A stretch of 64,000 nucleotides of DNA from Sphingomonas chungangi (GCF_013778325.1 NZ_JACEIB010000003.1:434001-498000); one strand, 5' to 3'; counted from the first letter of the stretch, positions 7,771 to 17,000 are shown. The notes: a model not told the origin generated them from the sequence alone. Numbers and translations: made by a program.

Positions 7771-8370
7771 ATGACGTCCGTGGGGAGACCGCGTGAGTTC
7801 GATCGCGAGGCGGCGCTCGCCGACGCGATGCGTGTGTTTTGGTCGAAGGGCTACGCATCGACCTCGATGAACGATCTTTGCACGGCCATGCGGATCCGCT
7901 CGCCGAGCCTTTATGCGGCGTTCGGCAGCAAGGAGGGGCTCTATCTCGAAGCTCTCGACCACTATGTCGTGACCATTGGAAACGCCGTTTGGGGAGAGCT
8001 TGAGGGCGCAAAGACGGCGCGTGCCGGTGTCGAGGCCTTTCTTCTGGCCGCCACCGAAGCGCTGCCGGCCACGGATGGGATACCCGCTGGCTGCATGTCG
8101 ACACTCGCGGGGCTCGGCGACGAATGGCCCGACGCGATTGCGCGGGTTGCGCGGGAAATCAGATCCTCGTGCCTCGGCCATCTGATCTCGCGATTGGAGA
8201 TGGCCGCCTCTGACGGCGAATTGCCGGCGATGGTGGACGTCGAGCAACTGGGCCGATTTTACTTCGGCGTATTTCAGGGAATGGCGAACCAAGCCCGGGA
8301 CGGCGCGAGCGGTGAAGATTTGCGCGGAATCATGGAGACCGCGATGACTGCGTGGCCCGAGCGCCCTTGA
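7771..8370 (+). CDS. TetR/AcrR-family regulator
   Basis: The 199-residue regulator begins MTSVGRPREFDREAALADAM, typical of TetR proteins of the AcrR/NemR style. Its helix-turn-helix is SMNDLCTAMRIRSPSLYAAFGSKEGLY at about residues 31-57. The C-terminal domain carries GCMSTLAG, a cysteine block common in this subgroup that often binds electrophilic or aldehyde ligands. Start at 7771 follows AAAGG; the open frame also contains a GTG at 7744, which lies inside operator 2 and is unlikely. It is divergent from the SDR at 6935-7672. Confidence 0.92.
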   Translation: MTSVGRPREFDREAALADAMRVFWSKGYASTSMNDLCTAMRIRSPSLYAAFGSKEGLYLEALDHYVVTIGNAVWGELEGAKTARAGVEAFLLAATEALPATDGIPAGCMSTLAGLGDEWPDAIARVAREIRSSCLGHLISRLEMAASDGELPAMVDVEQLGRFYFGVFQGMANQARDGASGEDLRGIMETAMTAWPERP

Positions 8371-8561
8371 CGCGAGCGGGGATGACCAATGCGACGATTG
8401 CGATGCGCGGGCGTCACGTCGCCAGCAGCAGCCGGCAGTGGACCGACCGTACATGCCCCTGGGAAGGGCGATCCATCCGCATCGGCGGCGAGTACGCGCG
8501 GGCCGACTTCTCCAGACTCTATGCCATCGATCCGGACGAGGTCGTCAAAGGCGTCTTCACC

Positions 8562-8711
8562 TCACTTTTCGTCCGTCCGGATTTTCACCTTGTTGGGTAG
8601 ATCCTTCCCCTTGGTCCGGCGCGACGGAACCTGAACGGGGTTCTTCTTCTTCCATTCGGCCCAGGTCATCGGTCCGTCCGGCGTCTCGATGATGGTTTCG
8701 TCGATGGACAT
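8562..8711 (-). CDS. Small hypothetical protein, 49 aa
   Basis: A 49-residue basic protein begins MSIDETIIETPDGP, continues MTWAEWKKKNPV and ends with a lysine-rich tail. AAGGAGC lies 7 nt before this ATG; an ATG two codons earlier (8717) is an alternative. The sequence reads like a real small protein: no repeats, sensible amino-acid mix, a clear ribosome site. It lies 118 bp downstream of the crotonase gene on the same strand. The family is not recognised. Beyond it, 8371-8561 holds a plus-strand open frame (8352-8600) that I cannot support as a gene. Confidence 0.5.
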   Translation of the reverse strand: MSIDETIIETPDGPMTWAEWKKKNPVQVPSRRTKGKDLPNKVKIRTDEK

Positions 8712-8829
8712 CCGCATGCTCCTTCAAACCCGATCTCCAGTCATCCGTCGGGAAACAGACGGTGATCGTCGGATCGGCGTTCGACAAGCCCATCACGCCA
8801 TCCTTGTGCTGATCGAGTTTGCCGTTTGC

Positions 8830-9633
8830 TCATTTGCCAGAGAATTTCGGGGCGCGCTTTTCAAGAAACGCGCGTGTCCCTTCCCTGAAATCGTCGGTAA
8901 AGAGCGTCATCTGGTCGTAGGCCAAAGACGTCTCGAAGGCACCGGCGGTAAGCTGCTTGAGCATCATGTTGACGGCCATCTTGGTATAGGAGATGGCAAG
9001 CGGCGCGCCCGCGGCGAGACGGGCGGCGAGCGCATCGACGAACGGATCGAGCTCCGCCTCGGGTAGGCAATGGTTGATCAGCCCGATCTCTGCAGCGCGC
9101 TTGGCGTCGACAGGATCGCCGGTCATCAGCAGTTCTTTGGCGCGATGGAAACCGATCAGCAATGGCCACAGCGCGGCGCCGCCGTCGCCCGCCGCGATTC
9201 CCATCTTCACGTGGCTGTCGCAGAAGCGCGCGCCCTCTGCGGCGATCACGATATCCGCGGCCATCGCGATGTTGACGCCGACCCCGTAGGCCGGCCCCCG
9301 CACCTTGGCGATGATCGGCTTTTCGCAATCGAGCATGTTCCAGAACAGTCGCCGGGCCGAGCGCGTGGGTGGCCTGCTGGGCCGGCCCTGCGCATTGTCC
9401 TCGTCCTGCACGCTGAGATCGGTGCCGGCACAAAAGGCGTTGCCCTCACCGGTCAGCACCGCCACACGGATGTTGTTGTCGGCGTCGACATCGTCCCAGA
9501 TCCGCTCGATCTCGCGGTGCATCGGGCGGCTGACGGCGTTCTTCTTCGTCGGATTGTTGAGCATCAGCGTGGCGACGCCGTCCGCCACCGCAACCTTGAT
9601 CCACTCATAGCGACCGGGATCGATAGCGGGCAC
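8830..9633 (-). CDS. Enoyl-CoA hydratase/isomerase (crotonase) family protein
   Basis: This 267-residue crotonase-fold protein has oxyanion-hole segments CAGTDLSV (near 68) and GPAYGVGVNIAMAADI (near 120). In the first catalytic-acid segment the usual P-E-V-K reads SHVKMGIAAGDGG, so the glutamate is replaced by histidine. The second acid in RAKELLMTG is kept. The chemistry may therefore differ from simple hydration, for example isomerisation. The start is a GTG at 9633, 6 nt after GGAG. It lies 123 bp downstream of the aldehyde dehydrogenase gene, with no regulator in between. The C-terminus RAFLEKRAPKFSGK is family-typical. Confidence 0.92.
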   Translation of the reverse strand: MPAIDPGRYEWIKVAVADGVATLMLNNPTKKNAVSRPMHREIERIWDDVDADNNIRVAVLTGEGNAFCAGTDLSVQDEDNAQGRPSRPPTRSARRLFWNMLDCEKPIIAKVRGPAYGVGVNIAMAADIVIAAEGARFCDSHVKMGIAAGDGGAALWPLLIGFHRAKELLMTGDPVDAKRAAEIGLINHCLPEAELDPFVDALAARLAAGAPLAISYTKMAVNMMLKQLTAGAFETSLAYDQMTLFTDDFREGTRAFLEKRAPKFSGK

Positions 9634-9756
9634 GGGTTTCTCCTAAAAGTTCCAATTTCGCACGTTCGAGCGATATATGCAGAAATGTCGGCAAGACGGC
9701 AATCGCGAACATGCACGCCGCCCTTTTACGCGATCGGAATGCCGGATGTACTCGCT

Positions 9757-11241
9757 CTAGAGTGCAAGCCACACCGATTTGGTCTCCAAGAAGGCGTCCA
9801 TACCCTCTTCGCCGAGCTCGCGGCCCCAGCCGGACTGCTTCATGCCGCCGAACGGCATCGTCGGATCGAACATCGCATAGCCGTTGACGTAGACGTTGCC
9901 CGCCTCCAGCCGCGCCGCCAACTTGTGGACGGTGTTGACGTTGGTCGAGAAGATGCCGGCGGCCAGGCCATAGCTTGTGTCGTTGGCAACTTCGACCAAC
10001 TCCTCCACATCGTCGAATGGGGTCGCGACGATGACGGGGCCGAAAATCTCCTCGCGCATGATCGTCGCATCGCGGCCGACATTGGCGAAGACGGTGGGGT
10101 TGAGAAAGAAGCCACTGGTTCCCGCGCTGTCGCCGCCGGTTACCACCTCGCCACCTTCCTTGCGCCCGGCCTCGATATAGGAGGCGACGCGGTCGCGCTG
10201 ACGGGCCGAGATCAGCGGGCCGAGATCGATCCCCTCCTCGAAACCATTGCCGACCTTCAGGTTCTTCGCGACCTGTGCGACGCCGTCCACCACCTTGTCG
10301 AACGCCTTGCGCTCCACGAACAAACGGGAGCCCGCGATGCAAGCCTGGCCGCTGTTCATGAAAACCGACATCGCGGCGCCGGGGATCGCCTTCGCCATGT
10401 CGGCATCGTCGAACACGATGCAGGGAGATTTGCCGCCCAACTCCAGCGTGATCCGCTTGAGGTTGCCGGCGGACGCGCGGACCAGTTCCTTGCCGACCGC
10501 GGTCGATCCGGTGAAGGAAATCTTGTTGATGTCCCCATGGTTTGCCATCGCCGCGCCGGCGTCGCCGCCGACGCCCGGTACGACGTTGAGAACGCCGGCG
10601 GGCACGCCGGCCTCCAGCGCCAGCTCGCCGACGCGCAAGGCGCTGAGCGGGGTGATCTCGGACGGTTTCACCACCAGGCTACAGCCCGAGGCGAGCGCTG
10701 GGGCGAGCTTGGTGATCAGCGTCGGCAGTGGTCCGTTCCAGGGCGTGATCAGGCCGACGACACCGACCGGCTCGCGGCGGGTATAGGCATGATACTCGCC
10801 GGGCAGCGAAATCGCGTTCGACACCGCGCGCCCGACGATCCGCGTCGTGGCGCCGGCGAAGGCGCGCAGCTGCAGCGCCGCACCGGCGACCGCGCCGCGC
10901 GACATGTAGAGCGGCATCCCGTTGTCCAGCGTGTCGATATGGGCGAGCTCCTCGGCATGGGCCTCGATCAGCTCGGCGAAGCGCAGCAGGACGCGCGCGC
11001 GGGCATCGCCGGTCAGCCCGCGCCAGCGCGCGTCGGCGAAGCTCTTGCGCGCGGCGGCGACGGCGCGGTCGATATCGGCGGCGCGCGCCTCGGCGACATG
11101 GGCGATGACCCGCTCGGTGGCGGGATCGATCACCTCGATCGTGCCGCCGTCGATCGAATCGACGCGTTCGCCGTCGATCAGGAGCAGCTGGCGGGTGGTG
11201 AAGCGCTGGGCGGTCTGGGTGGCGAGGGTCGGCATGTCCAT
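9757..11241 (-). CDS. NAD(P)-dependent aldehyde dehydrogenase
   Basis: The 494-residue protein belongs to the ALDH superfamily. TPWNGPL lies at about 167, SFTGSTAVGK at 242, the catalytic base Glu268 in LELGGKSP and the nucleophile Cys301 in NSGQACIAG, with a C-terminal PFGGMKQSGWGRELGEEG. It oxidises an aldehyde to an acid, using NAD(P)+ in the cytoplasm. Start at 11241 is favoured by AGGAG 7 nt upstream. It follows the PQQ-dehydrogenase gene by 29 bp, so the pair may convert an alcohol through an aldehyde to an acid. A second ALDH is at 38653. Confidence 0.95.
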   Translation of the reverse strand: MDMPTLATQTAQRFTTRQLLLIDGERVDSIDGGTIEVIDPATERVIAHVAEARAADIDRAVAAARKSFADARWRGLTGDARARVLLRFAELIEAHAEELAHIDTLDNGMPLYMSRGAVAGAALQLRAFAGATTRIVGRAVSNAISLPGEYHAYTRREPVGVVGLITPWNGPLPTLITKLAPALASGCSLVVKPSEITPLSALRVGELALEAGVPAGVLNVVPGVGGDAGAAMANHGDINKISFTGSTAVGKELVRASAGNLKRITLELGGKSPCIVFDDADMAKAIPGAAMSVFMNSGQACIAGSRLFVERKAFDKVVDGVAQVAKNLKVGNGFEEGIDLGPLISARQRDRVASYIEAGRKEGGEVVTGGDSAGTSGFFLNPTVFANVGRDATIMREEIFGPVIVATPFDDVEELVEVANDTSYGLAAGIFSTNVNTVHKLAARLEAGNVYVNGYAMFDPTMPFGGMKQSGWGRELGEEGMDAFLETKSVWLAL

Positions 11242-11270
11242 GTCCGGTCTCCTGGAATGTGAAGCCCCTC

Positions 11271-13616
11271 TCACGGGAGCGTGTAGGCGACGAAACTGTC
11301 TCCGCCGTGCGAGCCGAGTGCCTTGTGCCCGCCCGCCGCGATGGTCACGAACTGGCGGCCGCTGGCCGGCGACCTAAAGGTCATAGGTATCGCGTTTCCC
11401 GATTCGGGCAAGGCGCTTTGCCAGAGCAATCGGCCGCTGGCGGTGTCGAAGGCGCGGAAGGTCTTGTCGGTGCTGGCGCCGACGAAGGTGAGGCCGCTCC
11501 TCGTCAGCAGCGTGCCGCCGAGCGAGGGCACGCCCATCGGCAGCGGCAGATGGGAGGCGAGGCCGTGCGGGCCATTGTCCTTGCCGGTGCCGAGCGGGCG
11601 CGACCAGACGACCTTGCGGCTGGCGAGGTCGATCGCGCTGATCCGGCTCCACGGCGGCTGCTGACAGGGTACGGTGAGGGGCGAGAGGAAGCCCTTGATG
11701 TCCACTGCATAGGGCGTGCGGCCCTGCGCCAGATAGCCGGTGAGCGCGGCGCCGCCGTCGCGGCCTTCGCCCATCGGGAAGGCGCCGGCGGCGTTGGCTT
11801 GCGCGCGGGGCACCAGCCGCACCCGGTTGGCGACGTAATTGTGGACCATCACCATCAGCCCGCGCTGCGTGTCGACCGAGACGCCGCCCCAGTCCATGCC
11901 GCCGAGATAGCCCGGATATTCGAGCGTCGGCTTGAGGCCCGGCGGGGTCATCGGCCCGTCGTAGCGCGACTGCCGGAAGGTGATGCGGCACCACAATTGG
12001 TCGAACGGGGTGAGGCCCCACATCCGCGCCTCGGTGAGCGGCGGGCCGGCCATCGAGGGCATGCCGACCGAGAAGGGCTGGGTGGGGGAGAGTCGCTCGC
12101 CCGACGCGCCACCCTGGGGGGCGGGCCGTTCGACCACCGGGGCGATCGGCTTGCCGGTGACGCGATCGAGCAGGAATATCTCGCCGCGCTTGGTCGCCTG
12201 CGCGAGCGCGTGGACGGTGCGGCCGTTCTGCTGGAGATCGAACAGGGTGGGTTGGGCGCCGACGTCGTAATCCCAGACATCGTGGTGCGTGGTCTGGAAG
12301 ATCCAGCGCCGCTCCCCGGTCTCGATATCGAGCGCCATCACCGAACTGCTGATCTCGTCGTCGATCGGGCGGCGGCGGCCGCCGAAATAATCGGGCGTGG
12401 CGTTGCCGGTGGGCACGTAGATCAGGCCCAGCGCGTCGTCGTACGACATCTGGCCCCAGCTGTTGGGCGTGGCGGGCGTGTAGGTCTCCCCCGGCGGCGG
12501 CGCGCCGTGGCGATCAGGGTGGCCGACGTCATAGGCCCAGTCGAGCTTGCCGGTTACCGGATCGAAGGCGCGGATCACGCCCGAGGGCTCGCCCCAGATC
12601 TGGTTGTCGACGATGGTCGCGCCGAGCACGATGCGGTCGCGCGCGATCGTGGTGGCGCCGTTGAACCAGTAATAACCGGGCCGCACCTTGCCGAGGCCTT
12701 CGGTGAGCTCGACGTCGCCGCCTGCGCCAAAGCCCTTGCAGCGGCGGCCGGTGACGGCGTCGAGCGCGATCAGCCGGGCATCGACGGTGGTGACGAAGAC
12801 GCGAGTCGCGCAGGGGCCGATGGCGTTCGGCACGGCATAATAGCCCACGCCCCGGCAGGCGCGGAACGGGGCGTGGAAGAGATCGATCTTCGGATCGAAC
12901 TTCCACAATTCACGGCCCGTGTCGGGATCGAGCGCGACGACGACGTCGGTGCTGTTGCAAATATAGAGCCGCCCTGCCGCAGCGGTCGCGGTCACCTGCA
13001 GGCCGTAGGGCTGACTGTCGTGGAAATCGTAGCGCCAGGCGAGCTTGAGCCTGTTCACGTTGGCGGGCGTGATCTGGTCGAGCGCGCTGAAGCGGGTGCC
13101 GGCGGGGGTGCCACCCCAGCTCGTCCATTCGGTGCCCGCCGCATCGCCGGCCGTGCCGCCGCCGGGCGCCGCGGTGGCGATCAGCGTCGCGGAATCCGCA
13201 TTGGGCCAGATCACGGAGGCGCACGGGATCGCCAGCGTCACGAGCGCGACGGCTGCGGCCAATGTGCGGCCGACATCGATGCCGATCGCCGGGCCACCGG
13301 TCAGGCGCCTGCGGATCGCGGGGAGGGCGAGCACGGCCGCAATGACTGCGAACATCGGCAGGCGCGGCGCATAGGCCCAGATGTTCATGCCGCCCTCGCC
13401 CAGCGCCCAGAGATCGACCCCCAGCAGCAGGGCGGCCGCCACCCACGGCGACCAGCCCGAACGTCGCCACAGCAGCACGCCGGTCGCGCAGAGCGCGAGC
13501 CCAAAGAAGATATAGGCTGGCGATCCGCCCGCGATCAGCAGCAGCACGCCGCCTCCGCCGAGCGCGAGGCCGAGCGCCAGCAGGACGAGCGCGATCGAAC
13601 GAAGCAATAGGGTCAT
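11271..13616 (-). CDS. Membrane-bound PQQ-dependent dehydrogenase, glucose/quinate/shikimate family
   Basis: The 781-residue protein starts with four to five hydrophobic helices (about residues 1-130: SIALVLLALGLAL, YIFFGLALCATGVLL, WVAAALLLGVDLW, MFAVIAAVLALPA, LAAAVALVTLAI). It continues as a periplasmic eight-bladed quinoprotein propeller with repeated WxF/W-type blades and a C-terminal GRQFVTIAAGGHKALGS. It oxidises sugars, quinate or other alcohols in the periplasm and passes electrons to ubiquinone. Start at 13616 follows GGAGACATC, 10 bp after the TetR gene stop. No PQQ-biosynthesis gene is in the window. In this setting the substrate may be an alcohol made by the oxygenases. Confidence 0.92.
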   Translation of the reverse strand: MTLLLRSIALVLLALGLALGGGGVLLLIAGGSPAYIFFGLALCATGVLLWRRSGWSPWVAAALLLGVDLWALGEGGMNIWAYAPRLPMFAVIAAVLALPAIRRRLTGGPAIGIDVGRTLAAAVALVTLAIPCASVIWPNADSATLIATAAPGGGTAGDAAGTEWTSWGGTPAGTRFSALDQITPANVNRLKLAWRYDFHDSQPYGLQVTATAAAGRLYICNSTDVVVALDPDTGRELWKFDPKIDLFHAPFRACRGVGYYAVPNAIGPCATRVFVTTVDARLIALDAVTGRRCKGFGAGGDVELTEGLGKVRPGYYWFNGATTIARDRIVLGATIVDNQIWGEPSGVIRAFDPVTGKLDWAYDVGHPDRHGAPPPGETYTPATPNSWGQMSYDDALGLIYVPTGNATPDYFGGRRRPIDDEISSSVMALDIETGERRWIFQTTHHDVWDYDVGAQPTLFDLQQNGRTVHALAQATKRGEIFLLDRVTGKPIAPVVERPAPQGGASGERLSPTQPFSVGMPSMAGPPLTEARMWGLTPFDQLWCRITFRQSRYDGPMTPPGLKPTLEYPGYLGGMDWGGVSVDTQRGLMVMVHNYVANRVRLVPRAQANAAGAFPMGEGRDGGAALTGYLAQGRTPYAVDIKGFLSPLTVPCQQPPWSRISAIDLASRKVVWSRPLGTGKDNGPHGLASHLPLPMGVPSLGGTLLTRSGLTFVGASTDKTFRAFDTASGRLLWQSALPESGNAIPMTFRSPASGRQFVTIAAGGHKALGSHGGDSFVAYTLP

Positions 13617-13626
13617 GATGTCTCCG

Positions 13627-14205
13627 TCAGGCGCCGTCGGCGCTGGTCGACACGAAGCGATCGAGCAACATGCCGATCGTGGTGCGCAGCAGTTCGTCGT
13701 GATCGATGGCGGCCGGACGTTCCTCCTCGCCCTGCGCGGCGGCCGCCTTGGCACTCGCGATCGCCACCAGCGCAGAGCCGATCACCGTCATGTCGAGCGC
13801 CTGCAGGAATTCGGCGCGCATCGCGGGCGAGACGCCGGCCTCCGCCAGCCGCTCGTCGGTCACCGCGATCGCCAGCGTGCGCGGGCGCGGCTGGCCGAGC
13901 ATCAGCGGCACCAGATAGGGCCGGTCGATCAGGAGATGACGGAAGCCGACCGCCGCCCGGCCGATCCAGCCGCGCCAGTCTGCGCTCGGCGGCGGCAGGT
14001 CGATCGCCTTCAAGGCGGCGCGCGCGACGGCGCGCAGGATATCGTCCTTGCCCTCGAAATGGTGATAGAGCGAGGCGGAATTGACCTTCAGCTCCGCGCC
14101 CAGCCGGCGCAGGCTGAGCGCCTCGAACCCGTCGCGCGCCATGATCCGCGCGGCCGTTTCGACCACCGTCTCCTTCGCTATCAACGCTTCTTTCGGCCTC
14201 GCCAT
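13627..14205 (-). CDS. TetR-family regulator
   Basis: This 192-residue regulator begins MARPKEALIAKETVVETAARIMARDGFE. Its helix-turn-helix is SLRRLGAELKVNSASLYHHFEGKDDIL at about residues 31-57, with a tetracycline-repressor-type C-terminal domain. It is the first gene of the minus-strand unit TetR, PQQ dehydrogenase, ALDH and is divergent from a Rieske oxygenase gene. The 98-bp gap contains two related inverted repeats, so it probably controls both directions. Confidence 0.92.
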   Translation of the reverse strand: MARPKEALIAKETVVETAARIMARDGFEALSLRRLGAELKVNSASLYHHFEGKDDILRAVARAALKAIDLPPPSADWRGWIGRAAVGFRHLLIDRPYLVPLMLGQPRPRTLAIAVTDERLAEAGVSPAMRAEFLQALDMTVIGSALVAIASAKAAAAQGEEERPAAIDHDELLRTTIGMLLDRFVSTSADGA

Positions 14206-14237
14206 GGCGATCGTCTGGCGCGCTTTCGATCAAAAAT

Positions 14238-14250
14238 CAAACACTGTTTG
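14238..14250. promoter_or_regulatory. TetR operator, perfect 13-bp palindrome
   Basis: CAAACACTGTTTG is a perfect palindrome around one central base, 33 bp upstream of the TetR start. A second version, CCAACGGTGTTTGG (14269-14282), lies about 31 bp away centre to centre, roughly three helical turns, so two dimers could bind on one face. Confidence 0.72.
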
Positions 14251-14268
14251 GATATTGACTCGAACAAC

Positions 14269-14282
14269 CCAACGGTGTTTGG
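14269..14282. promoter_or_regulatory. Second copy of the same operator
   Basis: CCAACGGTGTTTGG carries one perfect GTTTGG arm and one degenerate CCAAC arm. It matches the palindrome at 14238-14250 and ends 21 bp before the Rieske start at 14304. Confidence 0.6.
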
Positions 14283-14303
14283 TTATGGCAACTGGAGGGA
14301 CTC

Positions 14304-15473
14304 ATGGATATCGCGGACAGCAAGGTGGCACTCGACTCCGACGTGGCCGATCGGCTGGTCGACTATATCCGCGCGGACGGCACCGATCAGGCGGAGAGCG
14401 AGCTGCATGTGCCGATCGCGCATTTCATCGATCCCGATCGCGCGGCGGCCGAGATCGCGCTGCTGAAGCGCATGCCGCTGATCGTCGCCCACGTTTCCGA
14501 ACTCAAGGAGCCGGGCGACTTCCTCACCCGCGAAGTGCTCGGCATCGCGCTGCTGCTGGTGCGCAAGGCGGATGGATCGATCGCCGCCTATCACAATATG
14601 TGCCGCCATCGCGGCGGTCGGGTCGAGCAGCGCGAGGGCGGCCGCAAGCCGATCTTCATGTGCCGCTATCACGGCTGGTCCTACAAGGCCGAGGACGGCG
14701 CGCTGCACAGCGTGCCCTACGAGGCGACCTTCGGGCCGATCGATTATGCCTGCAACGGCCTCCACCGCTTCCGCGCCGAGGTGCGCCACGGCATGATCTA
14801 TGTGCGCCTCGCGGACGGGGACGGCACGCCGATCGCCGACTATCTCGGCGCCGAGGTCGATGCCCAGCTCGATCCGTGGAAGCTCGAGGACACGATCATC
14901 TACCTCGACAAGACGTTCACCCTGCCGGTGAACTGGAAGCTGGTGATGGACGGCGCGATCGACAGCCTCCACCCGCAGTTCCTGCATCCCAAGCCCGGCG
15001 GGGTCGGCTCGCGGGTCGTCACCAACGTCGCGGTGTTCAAGGAGTTCGGCCGCCACGGCAAGCTCTTCCAGCCCCGCGCCAAGCTGCGCACGCTGATCAA
15101 GGCGGGCGATCCGCCGGCATCGAGCAGCAAATATGTCTCGTCCCTGCTGATGGTCTATCCCAACGCCATGTTCATCGGCGCGCCCGACCATACCGAGGCG
15201 TGGACGGTGTGGCCCTCGCTCACCAATCCGGGCGAGAGCACGATCCGCATCCGCTTCTTCGTGCGGCCCGAGATCCTGACGCCCGAGATGGAGGCGCGGA
15301 TCAACCTGAGCTGGGACGTGCTGCGCGAGGCGGCGACCGAGGAGGACTGGCCGATGGAGGTCTGGATCCAGGAGAATGCGCTGGCCCGGCCGCAGGGCCA
15401 TTTCCGCTACGGGCGCAACGAGAAGTCGGCCCAGCACCTGCATCGCCAGTTGGCGAAGGATCTCGACGCGTGA
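14304..15473 (+). CDS. Rieske ring-hydroxylating oxygenase, large (alpha) subunit
   Basis: This complete 389-residue alpha subunit has the Rieske ligands Cys100-X-His102 (MCRHRGGRV) and Cys120-X2-His123 (CRYHGW). The catalytic helix NWKLVMDGAIDSLHPQFLH has bridging Asp220 and iron ligands His223 and His228. It inserts oxygen into a C-H bond or ring using electrons from a separate ferredoxin/reductase, neither of which is in the window. No beta subunit is adjacent. GGAGGGACTC precedes the ATG. The acyl-CoA ligase starts inside its stop codon. A close relative lies at 51027-52178 with the same catalytic block. Confidence 0.94.
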   Translation: MDIADSKVALDSDVADRLVDYIRADGTDQAESELHVPIAHFIDPDRAAAEIALLKRMPLIVAHVSELKEPGDFLTREVLGIALLLVRKADGSIAAYHNMCRHRGGRVEQREGGRKPIFMCRYHGWSYKAEDGALHSVPYEATFGPIDYACNGLHRFRAEVRHGMIYVRLADGDGTPIADYLGAEVDAQLDPWKLEDTIIYLDKTFTLPVNWKLVMDGAIDSLHPQFLHPKPGGVGSRVVTNVAVFKEFGRHGKLFQPRAKLRTLIKAGDPPASSSKYVSSLLMVYPNAMFIGAPDHTEAWTVWPSLTNPGESTIRIRFFVRPEILTPEMEARINLSWDVLREAATEEDWPMEVWIQENALARPQGHFRYGRNEKSAQHLHRQLAKDLDA

Positions 15474-16996
15474 CCCTGCACGAAATCCTGCGTTTCTGGG
15501 CGAAGCGCTGGCCGGATCGGCTGGCGGTGCGCTGCACGGGCACGGACATCAGCTGGGGCGAGCTCGATCGCCTGAGCGACCGCGTCGCTGCCGGCTTGGC
15601 CGGGAGGGACGTCGCCAAGGGCGATCGCATCGGCATCCTGATGCGCAACCGGCCCGAATTCCTCTACACGATGCTGGGCGCGATGAAGGCGGGCGCGGCG
15701 GTGACCCTGCTCAACATCCGCTTCACCCCGCGCGAGATGCTGCACCCGATCCGCGACGCCGGCATCCGCTTGATCGTCACCGAGCCGCGCCTCGCGCCCG
15801 CGCTCTCCGCCGCCGTCGTCGAGGTGGCGGGGCTGGACGTGATCAGCACCGAACCGTTCGACGACTGGCCGACCTTCGATGTGCTCGGCGACAGCGACGC
15901 GCCTGTGCCGGACGTGGCGGTCGGCGCCGACGACGTGGCTTTGGTCTGCTACACGTCGGGCACCACCGGCTTCCCCAAGGGCGCGATGCTGACCCACGGC
16001 AATCTGCGCGAATCGGGCATCGCCTGCGCGGTGCCGTCGGGCCTGACCTTCGAGGACCGCATCCTCGTCTCGCTGCCGCTCGCCTACACCTGGGGCAGCT
16101 GCCAGTATCTGCGCGAGGGGCTGGCGATGGGGGCGACCACCGTCGTGATCGAGCCGACCTCGGATCCCGACCGGATGATCGACGTGCTGGAGCGGGAACG
16201 GATCAGCGTCTGGTCCGCCGTCGTCGTGCTGTTCGAGAAGATCGCGCAGAGCCCGCGCTTCCGCACCGCCGATTTCTCCGCGCTGCGTGAGGCGGTGACG
16301 GGCGCGGCGTCCGCGCACCTGCTCCAGACCTGGCAGTCGATCGGCGTGCGGGTGACGCAGGCCTATGGCCTCACCGAGACGGGCGGCCATGCCACGCTGT
16401 TGTTCCAGGAAGATGCGATCCGCAAGCTCGGCTCGTCGGGTCGCGCGATCATGGGCATGGAACTGCGCATCGCCGACGATCGGGGCGCGGCGCTGCCGGC
16501 GGGCGAGGCGGGCGAGATACTGCTGCGCGGCCCCGGCGTGATGAAGGGCTATATCAACGACCCGGCGGAGACCGCCAAGGCCATCCAGGACGGCTGGCTG
16601 CGCACTGGCGACACCGGCGTGGTCGACGAGGAGGGTTTTCTGCGCGTCGTCGATCGCACCAAGGACATGCTGAAATCGGGCGGGCTCAACGTCTATCCGG
16701 CCGAGCTGGAGCGCGTGCTGGCGGGCGTTCCCGGGCTGGAGGAGTTCGCCGTCATCGGCATCGGCGATACGCGCTGGGGCGAGGTGCCGATGATCGTCGC
16801 CCACGGTGCGCGGGCGCTCGATCTCGCCGGGCTGCGCCTGCGCTGCACGGAGGAGCTGGCCGACTACAAGCGGCCCCATTATGTCGTGGAGCATGGCAAG
16901 CCGCTGCCGCGCACCGTCTCGGGCAAGATCCTGAAGCGCGATCTGCGGGCGGTCTATGCGGCGGTGCCGGAAGGCGCGATCCGACTGAAGGCCTGA
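15470..16996 (+). CDS. AMP-dependent acyl-CoA synthetase
   Basis: This 508-residue ANL-superfamily ligase has the P-loop YTSGTTGFPKGAML at about 162, YGLTETGGH at about 300, the hinge GDTGVVDEEGFLRVVDRTKD at about 379, and the C-terminal catalytic lysine in PRTVSGKILKR. It activates a carboxylic acid to its CoA thioester with ATP. The start is a GTG at 15470 whose last two bases are part of the TGA of the Rieske gene (GTGA), preceded by AAGGA. Translational coupling implies the two act on the same substrate. It is the first of three such ligases in the window. Confidence 0.92.
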   Translation: MTLHEILRFWAKRWPDRLAVRCTGTDISWGELDRLSDRVAAGLAGRDVAKGDRIGILMRNRPEFLYTMLGAMKAGAAVTLLNIRFTPREMLHPIRDAGIRLIVTEPRLAPALSAAVVEVAGLDVISTEPFDDWPTFDVLGDSDAPVPDVAVGADDVALVCYTSGTTGFPKGAMLTHGNLRESGIACAVPSGLTFEDRILVSLPLAYTWGSCQYLREGLAMGATTVVIEPTSDPDRMIDVLERERISVWSAVVVLFEKIAQSPRFRTADFSALREAVTGAASAHLLQTWQSIGVRVTQAYGLTETGGHATLLFQEDAIRKLGSSGRAIMGMELRIADDRGAALPAGEAGEILLRGPGVMKGYINDPAETAKAIQDGWLRTGDTGVVDEEGFLRVVDRTKDMLKSGGLNVYPAELERVLAGVPGLEEFAVIGIGDTRWGEVPMIVAHGARALDLAGLRLRCTEELADYKRPHYVVEHGKPLPRTVSGKILKRDLRAVYAAVPEGAIRLKA

Positions 16997-17000
16997 TTCC

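Noticed and set aside
8352-8600. An 82-codon plus-strand frame after the TetR gene
   Set aside because: It starts inside the TetR gene and overlaps the better-supported small protein on the other strand; no family recognised.
8557-8796. A 79-codon minus-strand frame overlapping the small protein
   Set aside because: The second half is low-complexity charged text. The alternative frame with AAGGAGC reads more like a protein.
9070-11262. A 730-codon open frame antisense to the aldehyde dehydrogenase
   Set aside because: It is rich in Arg, His and Ala with no recognisable domain, and it mirrors a well-conserved enzyme on the other strand. Long antisense frames are expected at this G+C content.
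14081-16996. An apparent 971-residue protein ending in the acyl-CoA ligase
   Set aside because: Only the portion from 15470 is ligase-like. The earlier part is out of phase with the Rieske and TetR genes.
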